Below, piece by piece: positions 1 to 10,400 of a stretch of 64,000 nt of DNA (position 1 is the first letter of the stretch; each line of letters starts with the position of its first letter). Below the pieces are notes generated by a model that did not search any database, was not told the origin of the DNA, and saw nothing but the letters and a program-made list of their open reading frames with translations. The position numbers and the translations under genes are program-made. Source of the DNA: Dendrophyllia cribrosa (taxonomy: Eukaryota > Cnidaria > Anthozoa > Scleractinia > Dendrophylliidae); contig JAJLRJ010000009.1 in assembly GCA_024195265.1 (NCBI GenBank), positions 14,574,482 to 14,638,481 of the forward strand, read 5' to 3'.

Positions 1-372
1 TAGCCTTACGCGATGACGTAATGAGTATGCAGTGAGGATATTATACTATTCTCACTGCATAATTAATTAGCTCATCGTAGAAATTTTCATTGCGTCTTCG
101 GATTCCCCCGTGCCCGCGCACGCTCGTTGCGAGGTTGATGCTTTGCGGTCTTAGAGTACATATTCCGCCGTCCCGCTTGAGACGTGGTCATTTTAACCGT
201 ACTCCGGGACGACGGCCAAATTTCGCGACCCGCCCACCTCCCCTGGTGGCGGTTGACAGCATTTTATGTCCTATCCTCGTTGCATGCCTATTGCCTCAAC
301 AGTCGCGAACCCTTCCCATAACTTAGCCTTACGCGATGAGGTAATGAGTATGCAGTGAAGATATTATACTAC
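1..372. repeat. Direct repeat pair at window start
   Basis: About 48 bp at 1-48 (tagccttacgcgatga...) recurs at 325-372 with few changes. The GC-rich sequence between them has no convincing coding content. It may be part of a larger repeat cut by the window edge. Confidence 0.6.
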
Positions 373-1560
373 ACTGACGACACCTACTACACTGACTGTT
401 TTTTTTTTTTTACAATGAAAAAAAAAAGCAATAAATCATGAATAAGTAAGCCAACCTGTTTCCCGTGGTGACATATTTGCCTCTTAAGAATTCCTTTTCT
501 TTTTAAATTGAATTTGCACCATGTAAGTTCCAAAAACAGAAGACGAGACTGTGAACAGAAAACTTCTTCTTGACGAAAAAATTCCCTTTCTAATTTCTGC
601 TAATTTCTGCGAGAAAAATAAACGCCGCGGCTAAATGGGCACTGTCGATATCCTCAATGAATTAATCAAGATCATTAACTTGCATTTAGATAAAATGAAC
701 GCGTCAAAAGGAACTGACTCGAAAATTGCTTTGAAAGCTGATTTTAATCTTTCCTAGTGTTTCTTCTTTCGGCAGGCCTTTGTTGTAGGAATTCGCGAGT
801 TTTTTTGCGGTTCTTTACCGGATATCTAGTTTATTACGTTGAAGCACTTTAGAATGAGCTTCGATCGTAGGAAAAAAGGTTTTACCGTACAAGTAGACTG
901 ACATGAAATGTTTAGGAACTTCCAGGCTTAATTGTGGCATTTGATTGCTATACTTCAGTTCCCCACGTTATCCTAGCGCTATTCCGTTTCAAATTGTTCG
1001 AGCCAGTAACTACGCTAGATATACTGAAAATCTGCCCCCATGTGGCATCGCTCTTGAACCCGCGGAAAGCCAGCAGTAGTACTCCTAGTATGTCAGGCAA
1101 AAGAACAATGCTGTTTTAACTGAGAAAAGGCGAATACTAGATTGTTACTCAACCTTCTTACAGTGAACAATTGTTACGCCGCCTTACGGAAGCATGATGG
1201 TGATCTAATCAGGTATCAGTGGGCAAGTCAAACGTAAAACAGAAACTGCTAGAAGCAATACATTTTAGTAAACTTTTCATCGCATATTCCACTTACCACT
1301 TCCGAATTCTTCTCTTGTCCCAGGAAACGTCTAAATACGGTAACCGTAAACTTTTGGTGGTAATGAAATTAAACCTTCGAGTGCACCGTTATATTGTAAT
1401 AACATCCAATTGAATATTTGACCTTTGTCTTTGAGCTACGTCTTATTAGACAACCAATTGAAAAAGTTGTTTTCATTTCTGAAAGGCGTATTTTGTTGTC
1501 TTAACATTGCTTTATTCGAAGTATCGTTTCATAGATACGCATTGGATAATAATTACATAC
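373..1560. other. Unassigned AT-rich sequence downstream of gene A
   Basis: Short open frames only. I see no splice-site-supported exon, domain, TIR or tandem repeat here. Confidence 0.5.
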
Positions 1561-1570
1561 ATGCTCTGTT

Positions 1571-2082
1571 TAACAAATAGATTCCATTTCGCCGTGTGTT
1601 CAGTTAAATATCACAGATGACGTCAAAATGTGGTAAGAACAAAAAAGTGGCACACGAGCCGCAGGCGAGTGTGTCACTGATGTTTTTACCACATTTTGAT
1701 CGATTTTGACGTCTTCTGTGATCTATAACTGAACAGACACACGGCGAAATGGAATCTATTTGTTTTATACAATGAACAGAAAAAGAGTAAAATTACGAAC
1801 TTGCCTCGTAGCGCACGACTGTTCGAAGATTTGTTCCAGTTTAGGTATTTTTTAAGTCGCCAAGAAAACTTTTCGTCTTGGTTTCTTCTTTTTCTTGCTC
1901 CTGCTAAACATACTTTCACTTGCTCAATCCAGAATAATCTCGCAAACATTTTCAAAACTGTGCGCCATGTTGGTGAAAGCAAAGCAAACAGTTTCTCTAT
2001 GACGTCAACCGTGCGTCTGTACTCTGATAGATCATAGGCAACGACCAATCACAGAGCTCGCAGTATTCAGTTCATTGTATAA
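1571..2082. mobile_element. Nonautonomous repeat, copy I
   Basis: It starts with a palindromic module (taacaaatagattccattt, with its inverse ending about 1765). A second module follows, bounded by tatacaatgaacag and its inverse near 2066-2080. A diverged copy with the same layout lies at 11845-12360 inside gene A intron 8. No coding capacity. Confidence 0.7.
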
Positions 2083-2115
2083 TTTTCTATAGAAGCAGAG
2101 ACCGATATAACGTAT

Positions 2116-2246
2116 ATGTTGTAGTTAAATTTTTATCTCAGGTAATTTTTATTTTTCCATTGTTTCTGGGTATGGTAATATATGCTAATGAATTTGAAAC
2201 AAAGGAAAAACAAAAATTACCTGAAATAAAAAATTAACTGCAACAT
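2116..2246. mobile_element. Palindrome-ended MITE, copy I
   Basis: About 130 bp bounded by atgttgtagttaa and its inverse ttaactgcaacat. A close copy is at 43354-43481. Confidence 0.7.
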
Positions 2247-2371
2247 CAGGGTAAAGGTCCTGGGAACGAGGTTGCTTTAGGATCGTAGTTTCCCAGTGGA
2301 TCATTAAACGAACATGCGCTTATTAAAAATTTAATGATTATAGAGCGCCACAGGGTCATCAGTTTTATCAC

Positions 2372-2604
2372 TAGACTGCTAGCAGTCCCTCTCTGGATAG
2401 TCGAGCGGGCGAGCAAATACGCGATCGGCGATCCGAGCGGCGAGCGAGCGAAAAGTATAATGCGAACCGAAGGGGCTCTGGGGAAGAGGGAAGAGGCGCC
2501 TCTCCCCCAGTTTCCCCTCGGCTCGTTCGCTCCAGTCTTAACAAGCTTGTTTTCATGATTAGCTCGCCCGCTCGATTGACTGAAAAGGGACAGCTAGCAG
2601 TCTA
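2372..2604. mobile_element. MULE-like MITE with 9-bp TSD (family 1, copy 1)
   Basis: Ends tagactgctagcagtccc and its inverse ctagcagtcta. Exact 9-bp flanking duplication TTTTATCAC at 2363-2371 and 2605-2613. 9-bp TSDs are typical of Mutator-like elements. GC-rich interior without an ORF. Confidence 0.85.
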
Positions 2605-2616
2605 TTTTATCACTAT

Positions 2617-3714
2617 AACTAGTAGTAATCATAGATTATAGTGCGTCTCCTTATCCCGTGGCACCTCGTCTTGACCTAGTACCTTAGTTTCATGAATTAA
2701 TTCAGCCATTGTTTAAAAGGGATTTGTCGCGAGATAAACGTCGGGCCGACATCAAACAAATTCACGATATCGCCGTGGGATCGGGTAAAATCCTGCCGTG
2801 CTGTGTACTCCGAAAGGTCTCAGATTTTTACGACATATAAATGGTATATTTGTCTTGATTTCATTTCGGTTATTTCTCCGATTCTGAAATCATACTCCTC
2901 AGTACATGTACTAATACCGGAACCGGAAATGAGAAATTTCTGAGAAAAGCCTGAAAAAGTGCTCCCGTGATAAACTTCTTGGACACCGACGATTAAGTCA
3001 CACAACATTCAACGTGAATTTCGCAGGATTTTTCGGATAAAATTACAACTACCAGTTGCAAGTAAGACACAAGACTGTTGAATATAATTCCTTTATTAGC
3101 TAGACAAATTTTAGTCACAAAATTGCGAAATCTTTAGTCGCAAATGCGCACGATACAGGCGCAATTTCGAGCACTGTAAAGTTGATCTGCGTTCGCCTGG
3201 CGCGGCCGGTCAGTGAATTATTGCTACAAGACATAAGCGAATTGCACCGTACCGTAGAACATCGCGAAGAACGACGTCGGTATTTAGGTGAAAGCTTCCC
3301 AAATCAGGCAGAGAACCACAGCAAAATCAAGATAGAACATTCAAAACATACCAGAACGGTAGCGAGGAAAATCTGTAACTTCTTGCTTGATTCCAAAGAG
3401 ACCCAACAACTTACTTGGTCCGGAGAAGAACCTTCGTCCAATTTTTCCACTGCGTACTTTTACCAGGCATTGAAATATTGAGCCGTACGATTCCAAAATC
3501 GGGAAAATATCCGAAACTAAATCAAGACAAATAGATTATTCACATGTGACATTTCGGAACCCCAGCTCCCCAGGATGATGCCTGATTTCCACGCGCTGGG
3601 AATGCTGGATACTATTGTGACGTTTCAAGATGGCGCCGATTTGGTACCGACACTTTTCTCGATTCGTTCCGCCTAGCCGACAAGATTAGGAAGCGTCTCC
3701 TTCGTCGACGCAAT
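2617..3714. repeat. Dispersed repeat, long copy
   Basis: The left part (about 2617-2680) and a right end of 91 bp (3624-3714, ttcaagatggcgccgattt...) match 14175-14362, where the interior is deleted. No protein recognised inside. Confidence 0.55.
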
Positions 3715-4505
3715 GAGAACCTTCCCAGAATCCTTTGCAACAGAAAAGATGCCAAAAAACTCTTTCTTTCATACAGGCTCAGGGCATAGAGGAGTCAAAT
3801 TTGACTGTAATTTCTTAAATTTTCACCGCGCGAATCCATTTTATCAGATAAAATTTCACCAGACGCGTAACACGATCGCCTAACACAATGTTCGGTCACG
3901 TTCATAGTTTTGCTCTGACAAAATCGATTCGCCTCTTGAAGAACAAGTCCAAAGTTTTTGTTACTTTTCGCGTGATTTTCAATACTTATTGTTATTATAA
4001 TTTCAACCCATGAGGTATGTTTGAGTCTTTGACGTCACTTTCTCCCATTCGCAACCAAGCCTTGGAACAAGGTTGATTAATGGAGGCCGTAAATTCTCGG
4101 AAATAAATGTTAAAATAAAATGACTTCTGATGTTTGGCAAGATGAGTAAGAAAGTCTAATTGTACACGAAAATGTAAAAAAATCAAAATCAAAAATTTGA
4201 TCGCAGGGGCACTAAGGAACGCAAACTATTTGTTGCAATATGCAAGTAACCTAAACATAAATAGCAATTTAAAGGAGAAACTGTAGATGCTGAAAAAATA
4301 CTCAAGACTAATTCAAATTTTACTTATTTTATTTTTATTTACTGTTACACGAGCCAATATTTTCTTCGAGTCTTTGCGAGACAAGTTGCGGATGAAATTG
4401 CGCGTGAAACACCCCTCTTCGCAACTTGTCTCGCAACGAAGAATTGCGTTTCCAGTTGCAGAAAAAGTTGAACGGTTCTCTGCTTTTCGCAGCATTGTGA
4501 TTTAA

Positions 4506-4680
4506 AGGCCCACCTTCACCCAAAATGCTGTGCACGCCGTGATCCCTCTCTGTGCTGAATTTCGTGTAACACGAAATTCATGCTTCAGTGCGTGCAACCA
4601 ATCAGATCACGCGTATGAACAATGAAGCATTTCAAAACAAAAACAAACGACCGCAACATCTTTTGGGTGAAGGTGGGCCT
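4506..4680. mobile_element. TTAA MITE (piggyBac-like)
   Basis: 175 bp with TIRs aggcccaccttcacccaaaa and its inverse. Flanked by TTAA at 4502-4505 and 4681-4684. A TTAA target suggests mobilisation by a piggyBac-type transposase. Confidence 0.85.
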
Positions 4681-4945
4681 TTAAGTTGCGCGCGTGTAAC
4701 ATGTAATCTTCAACTTGTTTCGCAACACTCTTATCAGCGTTGCGTTGCAAGAAAAAAAATTGCCTCGTTAACACCACCTTTAAACTTAAATAATTTTTAA
4801 ATAATTTCAAATTTTTACAATCAATCGGAAATACTTAATGACACAAATTACACTCTCTTAAAACCCAGCGTATTTAAAAACAAGAAAATCTGTTGTTTCT
4901 TGGTGTTGCGGATGTTGGGATCACCAAATGACGTAAAACAAAAGA

Positions 4946-5274
4946 TGGACTGCTACCAGTCCCTCTCGACCGATCGATCAAAAGTAATTCGAACCGAGGG
5001 GGCTCTGGGGAAGAGGCGGGAAAGGAGGGAGGGCTCTCCCCTAGTTTCCCCTCGGCTCGCTCGCTCGCTCCAGTCTCGCCGAGCCGCTTGTTTTCGTGAT
5101 TAGCTCGCCTGCTGGATTGACTGAAAAAGGACAGCTAGCCTGCGAACAGGCTCCTGGCTCGGAGGGACGCTATTTAATGGTGCGAAGCGCTGGCAAAGTA
5201 TAGTACCCTTCTTCGTATGACCCCGCCGTCGGACTGGAAGCCTGTCCGCAGGCTAAGGGACAGCTGGCAGTCTA
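4946..5274. mobile_element. MULE-like MITE with 9-bp TSD (family 1, copy 2)
   Basis: The same interior words as copy 1 (ggggctctggggaagagg, tagctcgcc). The TSD is AACAAAAGA / AACAAAACA (8 of 9). It carries a nested 120-bp element at 5136-5255. Confidence 0.8.
5136..5255. mobile_element. Nested MITE in family-1 copy 2
   Basis: TIRs tagcctgcgaacaggct and agcctgtccgcaggcta interrupt the host MITE between ...ggacagc and ...gggacagc, an 8/9 match as TSD. Also MULE-like by TSD length. Confidence 0.75.
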
Positions 5275-5359
5275 AACAAAACATTTAAAAGACAACAAAC
5301 AATACCCACATTACAACACAAAAGCTAACCAACAATAATTTACGCAACACCAAGAAATA

Positions 5360-5543
5360 CAGTCAATTCTCTCTAAAGCGACCACCCCTTGTGCAGGAAA
5401 AACTGGTCGCTCATGGTAAGTGGTCCGTTAAGAGAAATATCAATTTGAAACAGTATTTTACTGAAAAAAGACGGTTATTTACAAAGTGGTCGCTTACGAG
5501 AAGTGGTCGCTTGAAAGAGTGGTCGTTTAGAGAGAGTTGACTG
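5360..5543. mobile_element. TA-flanked MITE (Tc1/mariner-like)
   Basis: TIRs cagtcaattctctctaaagc and its inverse, flanked by TA. The interior contains repeated gtggtcgct words, also the core of the 86-bp array at 43620-46284. Confidence 0.75.
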
Positions 5544-5629
5544 TACTCAGAAAATCATTCAAGCCTCAAGCTTTAAACAGTGCAATATCTCCTTACGGAT
5601 ACTTTCATCTTACGACCTGGACTTCCATA

Positions 5630-5706
5630 CAGTTAACTCTCTGTATGGCTGTCCGCCTTAGCAAGGTATCCGCCTTACAGATGAGAGAGAGAGAGAGAGT
5701 TGACTG
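5630..5706. mobile_element. Short TA-flanked MITE with GA microsatellite
   Basis: 77 bp with ends cagttaactctc and gagagagttgactg between TA dinucleotides. The right TIR has expanded into a (GA)n run. Confidence 0.65.
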
Positions 5707-6261
5707 TATTACAGACAGTTCCGTTTGGTCCCAGAGAGACCAAAATTCCTTTCAACTCAGCCCATCTCTATAATACAGACTCAAATAGGGATAATAATGT
5801 TAATGTGTAAAAGACATGCATATAAAATATCAAAGATGTCATGCCTGATCACCGGGCAAGACATGGTTATGTACAACATAAAAGTCGCCATAGTGGCTCG
5901 CGGTTATGAAAATGTGGACATCTTATCTTAGAACTGAAAGGATTTATCCCTCTTCTCAAATTACTTTAATCGGTTCACATCATTTCTTTGGACGCTGGAC
6001 ATTCATGATTTATATCAAGGCGTTAGGCCTTTGAAATAATATACAAAACACAAGGAAGAGTGTTTCACCAGGATTACCAAACACCGAGAACGAGGCGCAG
6101 CGGGTCTGTTTTAACCGACTTCGATGATGAACGGCAGTCTTTCGAGTGTTTGATTATTATAGCTTCTCAAACTTATCATTGAGTACAGTACAAAGAAAAT
6201 AAAGGAATAAAATCGCCCAAATCTATACTAATTATGACCGGGTTTCCAATCCATCGTTACC

Positions 6262-6495
6262 TAGACTACCAGCAGTCTCTCTTAACCAGCTTAGTCCGTC
6301 GAGCGAGAAACGAAAAAACATTAGCGAGCGGATAATGGCCGCGCGAAACTGGGGGCGAGGCAGGGGCGCGGGAAAAAGTCTTTTCCCGCGCGCCCGCCTC
6401 GCCCCCAGTTTCGCGGGACCATTATCCACTCGCTAATGTTTTTTTCGTTTCACGCTCGACGGACTAAGCTGGGAAAGAGAGACTGCTGGTAGTCT
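6262..6495. mobile_element. MULE-like MITE (family 1, copy 3)
   Basis: Ends tagactaccagcagtctct and its inverse. The TSD ATCGTTACC is at 6253-6261 and 6496-6504. The interior is a large GC-rich inverted repeat around gaaactgggggcgaggc. Confidence 0.8.
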
Positions 6496-6929
6496 ATCGT
6501 TACCTTATAATTTTCTTTGTTCAAAATTGTTTAATTATCAATGAGTTTGAGAACTGTTGATGTAAACCAATCAAAACTCCGGCTTTACAAACAATTACTC
6601 TAAAACTAGACATAATTTTGTTTCTTGCAAGAATATCTCACAAAAAGCTCACTTCCTTTAAAACTAGTTTTAGCGTCGGCGTTCCCGGGAAGCTCTGAGT
6701 TTGTGTTAGAATAAAATAAAACAAACAAATTCACGAAATGGCGGGCGTGGATTCATTAGCCTAAAATGTACGTACATGCCTAGTGCCGCACTCTCCCGTT
6801 GTCGACTTTAGCAACTTGTGCAGTAAATACTCAGTCATTTCTTAAACAAAAGGTATGTTATGTACCAACTTTGGTAAAGATGTATCAGAAGCTTGACCGT
6901 TCATCATCGCCACCACCAAAATCTAATCA

Positions 6930-7262
6930 CTTTAGTCTTTCTACAATCGCAGCTCCTATTGAGATGGTTGACCAAAACGTTTATATTACAGCTCCGAGTA
7001 TATTCTACAATGGCAGCTTCTATTGAGATGGTTGACCAAAACGTTTATATTACAGCTCCGATATATTCTACAATGGCAGTTCCTATTGTGATAGTTGGCC
7101 AAAACGTTTATCATTATTACAGCTCCGATATATTCTTCAATTGCAACTCCTATTGAGATGGTTCACCAAAACGTTTATATTACAGCTCCGATATATTCTA
7201 CAATTGCAGCTCCCATTGTAATGGTTGCCCAATTGCAGCTCCCGTATTGACATGGTTGACCA
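6930..7262. repeat. Minisatellite of 62-67 bp units after the gene A stop codon
   Basis: About five imperfect copies of a unit with ctattgagatggttgaccaa and acgtttatattacagctcc. It begins about 25 bp beyond the stop codon of gene A and so probably lies in the 3' UTR. Confidence 0.85.
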
Positions 7263-7285
7263 AAACGTCTTTGTTCCGTTATTTT

Positions 7286-7498
7286 CTACAATGGCAGTAT
7301 CATCGGCCTGTCGTTTAAACGCTTCAAGATTTCCTGAGCATCGGCCGGCCATTTGTAGCTAACTTTCGCCCACAGAGGAAGTTCCAACGATGACACTGGC
7401 GTGTCAGGTAGCGAGATGCACACCATCTTAGCGGCTGAGCGATTTCTGGTGTAGATATCTCGAAGTACTTCTAGCTCAATCCAAACACGGTTGATATC
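7286..7498 (-). CDS. Gene A exon 11 (SEFIR domain C-terminal part and stop)
   Basis: 71 codons including stop TAG 7288-7286, acceptor ctatctttgtag, phase 0. It reads [19 protein letters not shown], then [16 protein letters not shown] and [19 protein letters not shown]. This matches the second half of SEFIR domains. The protein ends about 20 residues after the domain, so there is no long C-terminal tail as in IL-17RA. Confidence 0.86.
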   Translation of the reverse strand, partial: DINRVWIELEVLRDIYTRNRSAAKMVCISLPDTPVSSLELPLWAKVSYKWPADAQEILKRLNDRPMILPL

Positions 7499-10400
7499 CT
7501 ACAAAGATAGCGTTTGTTACTTAATTAAAAATGTTTTCAATATTGTAATTTACATGTTAATTACTATTTATAGTTCTGGTTGCAACCCTGTAATTAAGAA
7601 AAAAAATTAAAAACACCTCGCGCCGGAAACGCGATCTTACCAATCAGAAAATAAAGCATACAGATTTACAAACAAGCTGGAGAAAAAAATCAAAAACCAA
7701 TCGTGACATGGCTTCGGCGTGTTTTCCCGCGCTTTGCATTGATTGCATACTTTTGCTTCGAGTGTCTGGTTTCACTATTTATTAAACCGAAAATTTTTTC
7801 AGATTTTAACAGTAATACAGAAAGTGTGACCACTTAAATAAAACTGCCGAGGAGTGGCGTTGCACGTTGTTATTCCTTTTTTATGTTCCCCACAATAATT
7901 GTTTTCCAGTTTTATGCGCGCTGGTTCTCTTGGAAAGCTTATTTAAGGCAGAAAACAGAACCAGTGAGTTAAGCAATAAAAAATGTAACAAAATAAACGT
8001 TTTCTATTTTAACCAATCTGATCTATGTACAGGTTGTTGTCGAGTTTGCTTATTTTGTATTTGTTCTTCTCATTTGGTCGGTAATTTTTATAATGAAGTA
8101 CAAAAATTTTGCGGGAACGTTTTAGCTGGAATATATTTTTTTTACTGGATCTATCTGTTGCAGATCGAAAAAACAACTAGTATGCGATACAACAACTGAA
8201 AAGAAAAACGCTCTTGGTATTCGACAACGTCTCGGCTTATAGCTTTCTTTATTGTCGTCCTCACTACCCTATCCCAGACTTGCTATTTTCCAGAAACTCT
8301 ATCTTCATCCCACTGATCAGTGTTCCCAGTAAATGACACCCTATTCTAGACCAAACCTCTCTGATTTCTATACCCTATACCAGAGTAAACTGCTCCCCAC
8401 CCCCTCTTCCCCGCTCCCCCACCCCCCCGGGTCCTGACCCTGAACTGTCTCGTCCACCCAAGGCCAGGTTTACTGGTTACAAACCTAAGCAATATTTAAC
8501 CCTCTAAACCAACAACAAGAACGATCAGAGATTGGAACAGTATTCCCGAAGATGTAGTGCATGCATCGACCTTGGCCTCTTTTAAACAGAGGCTTGCCAG
8601 TCCTGATTACTAGACATGACTATTCTTTTCCTTTATTTGTTGATTTCATTATAAATCAAGTTTTTATGTACTAATTGTTGTAATTTTGTACTAATGTACT
8701 CAGTTGTTGAAGGAGGCAAGTTTGATGGAAGAAGAAGAAGCAGAAGAAGAACAACAACAACAACAACAACTGACAAACAACTTATACCTGAGACTGTGAA
8801 TTGTCCCGTCCATCCAAGGCCATGTTTACCAAACCTGGAGATAGGAACACCAACACCTTTCTGGCCTTTCTCATTTGGCTCTCTGCCCACCGCGTGGGGC
8901 CCTGGGAAGTAATTTCTCCGGATACCATGACGTCCATGATGACGTTGTAACCATTCTCCCGGAAGTAGTTAACGATAGACGCCACTCGTTCACGGAACTC
9001 TTCGCCTTCCGGGTAATAGCAAGTGTAGTACATCTCTACAAAGAGATAACAAAATTGGACTACCTCTTGTAAGAAAGGCAAGTTTATGTTCGTCGTTGCC
9101 TTTCTTGTGTTAACACGAAACAAAAAGTGGACGAGGCTGATTAATATTATACGGTTTTTACGAGTTGCGTAATATTTTTCGGAGTCCCGAAGGGGCGAAG
9201 GAAATAAGAGTAATGAGTAAAATCACTGGGGTGAGTAAAATACTACTAAAAATTTACTCTATTGTCGAAATTGTATAAAAATATAAACATCACGTTTTAT
9301 ACCGGTAATAAAAAATCGTGTTGGTGCCCATTTACTTAAAACTTCTCTTTCGTTCAGATATAATTCTACTGAGAGTGACACTGGTTAACTTGTCACATCT
9401 GCATGTTGTTTTTCACCTGTATTTCGTTCAGAATGTACTCAAACAAAAAACGAAAACGTTGTATTATCGACTTCCTGCAAATGCAAAAATTAATTCCCAG
9501 CAAGAAAAAACAGACTTTCCCAATCGCAAAAATTATAATTAGTTCCCGCAAGACGCAAAAAAATGCCCATCCTTAAAATTAGACTTCCACAATTTTTTGT
9601 GCCACAAGAAGATGCTTGCCACGTGATCAACATGTGATCAGGTCAATGGCTAAAAAGCGCGGGAAACACGTGAGCTTGGGTCGGTTCACTCTTTGAGGTC
9701 GTTTTCGAGGAGAAAATCCGAGAAATGAGATATTCATGTCGCCAAAAGCTTCCTAAAACACTGCATAATTGGTCTAATAACATAAAGAGAAATTCCTGCT
9801 CGAAATGGCGAAGGAGTAAAGACAACAACAACCAAGACAAAACTTGACCGGAACCAAAAACATGGCTTCTTGATCGAGCTCGTCTCCATTCTGTCAGTGG
9901 ACTTCGTCGCAAATTTACACACTTAATTTGAATGTGTTTCCGCGAAAGGTAAGTGAAAAGCACCTTTATATGTTTGCATTGAATTGCGAAAATTTAAAAT
10001 CAAAATTTGGAGATCATTTTTAAACGTTTGTTTACAAGCGCCCGGAGGGAACTTCAAGAAGAACAGACATAGCTTGTAATCATGTATCCACCGTCTGTTA
10101 TTTATGATTGAACCTCCATCACCACTTATTGAATGAGTAGAAAACACATTTAACATTTTTAAACGATTGACTTACGTCGTTTAACAAGTTGCAACTTGTT
10201 GAACGGAAAAGAGCCTGCCTCTTCGTTCAACATGTTGAATGGCCAACATTCAACAAGGCATGAGTGGGGTGTAGACAAAACGTGGACCCCCCTTTCTGGA
10301 CCCCCTTCTGGACCCCCCTTCTGGACCCCTTTCTGGACCCCTTAATTTTTCGGAAAAAGATATAAAAATTAAATAAAATAAAAATTAAAGTAATATTAAT

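Noticed and set aside
3182..3481. 99-codon plus-strand frame
   Set aside because: Lies inside a dispersed repeat whose other copy deletes it. No similarity I can name.
9643..9963. 106-codon minus-strand frame between gene A exons 10 and 9
   Set aside because: Phases already fit without it, no consensus splice sites, no recognisable domain.
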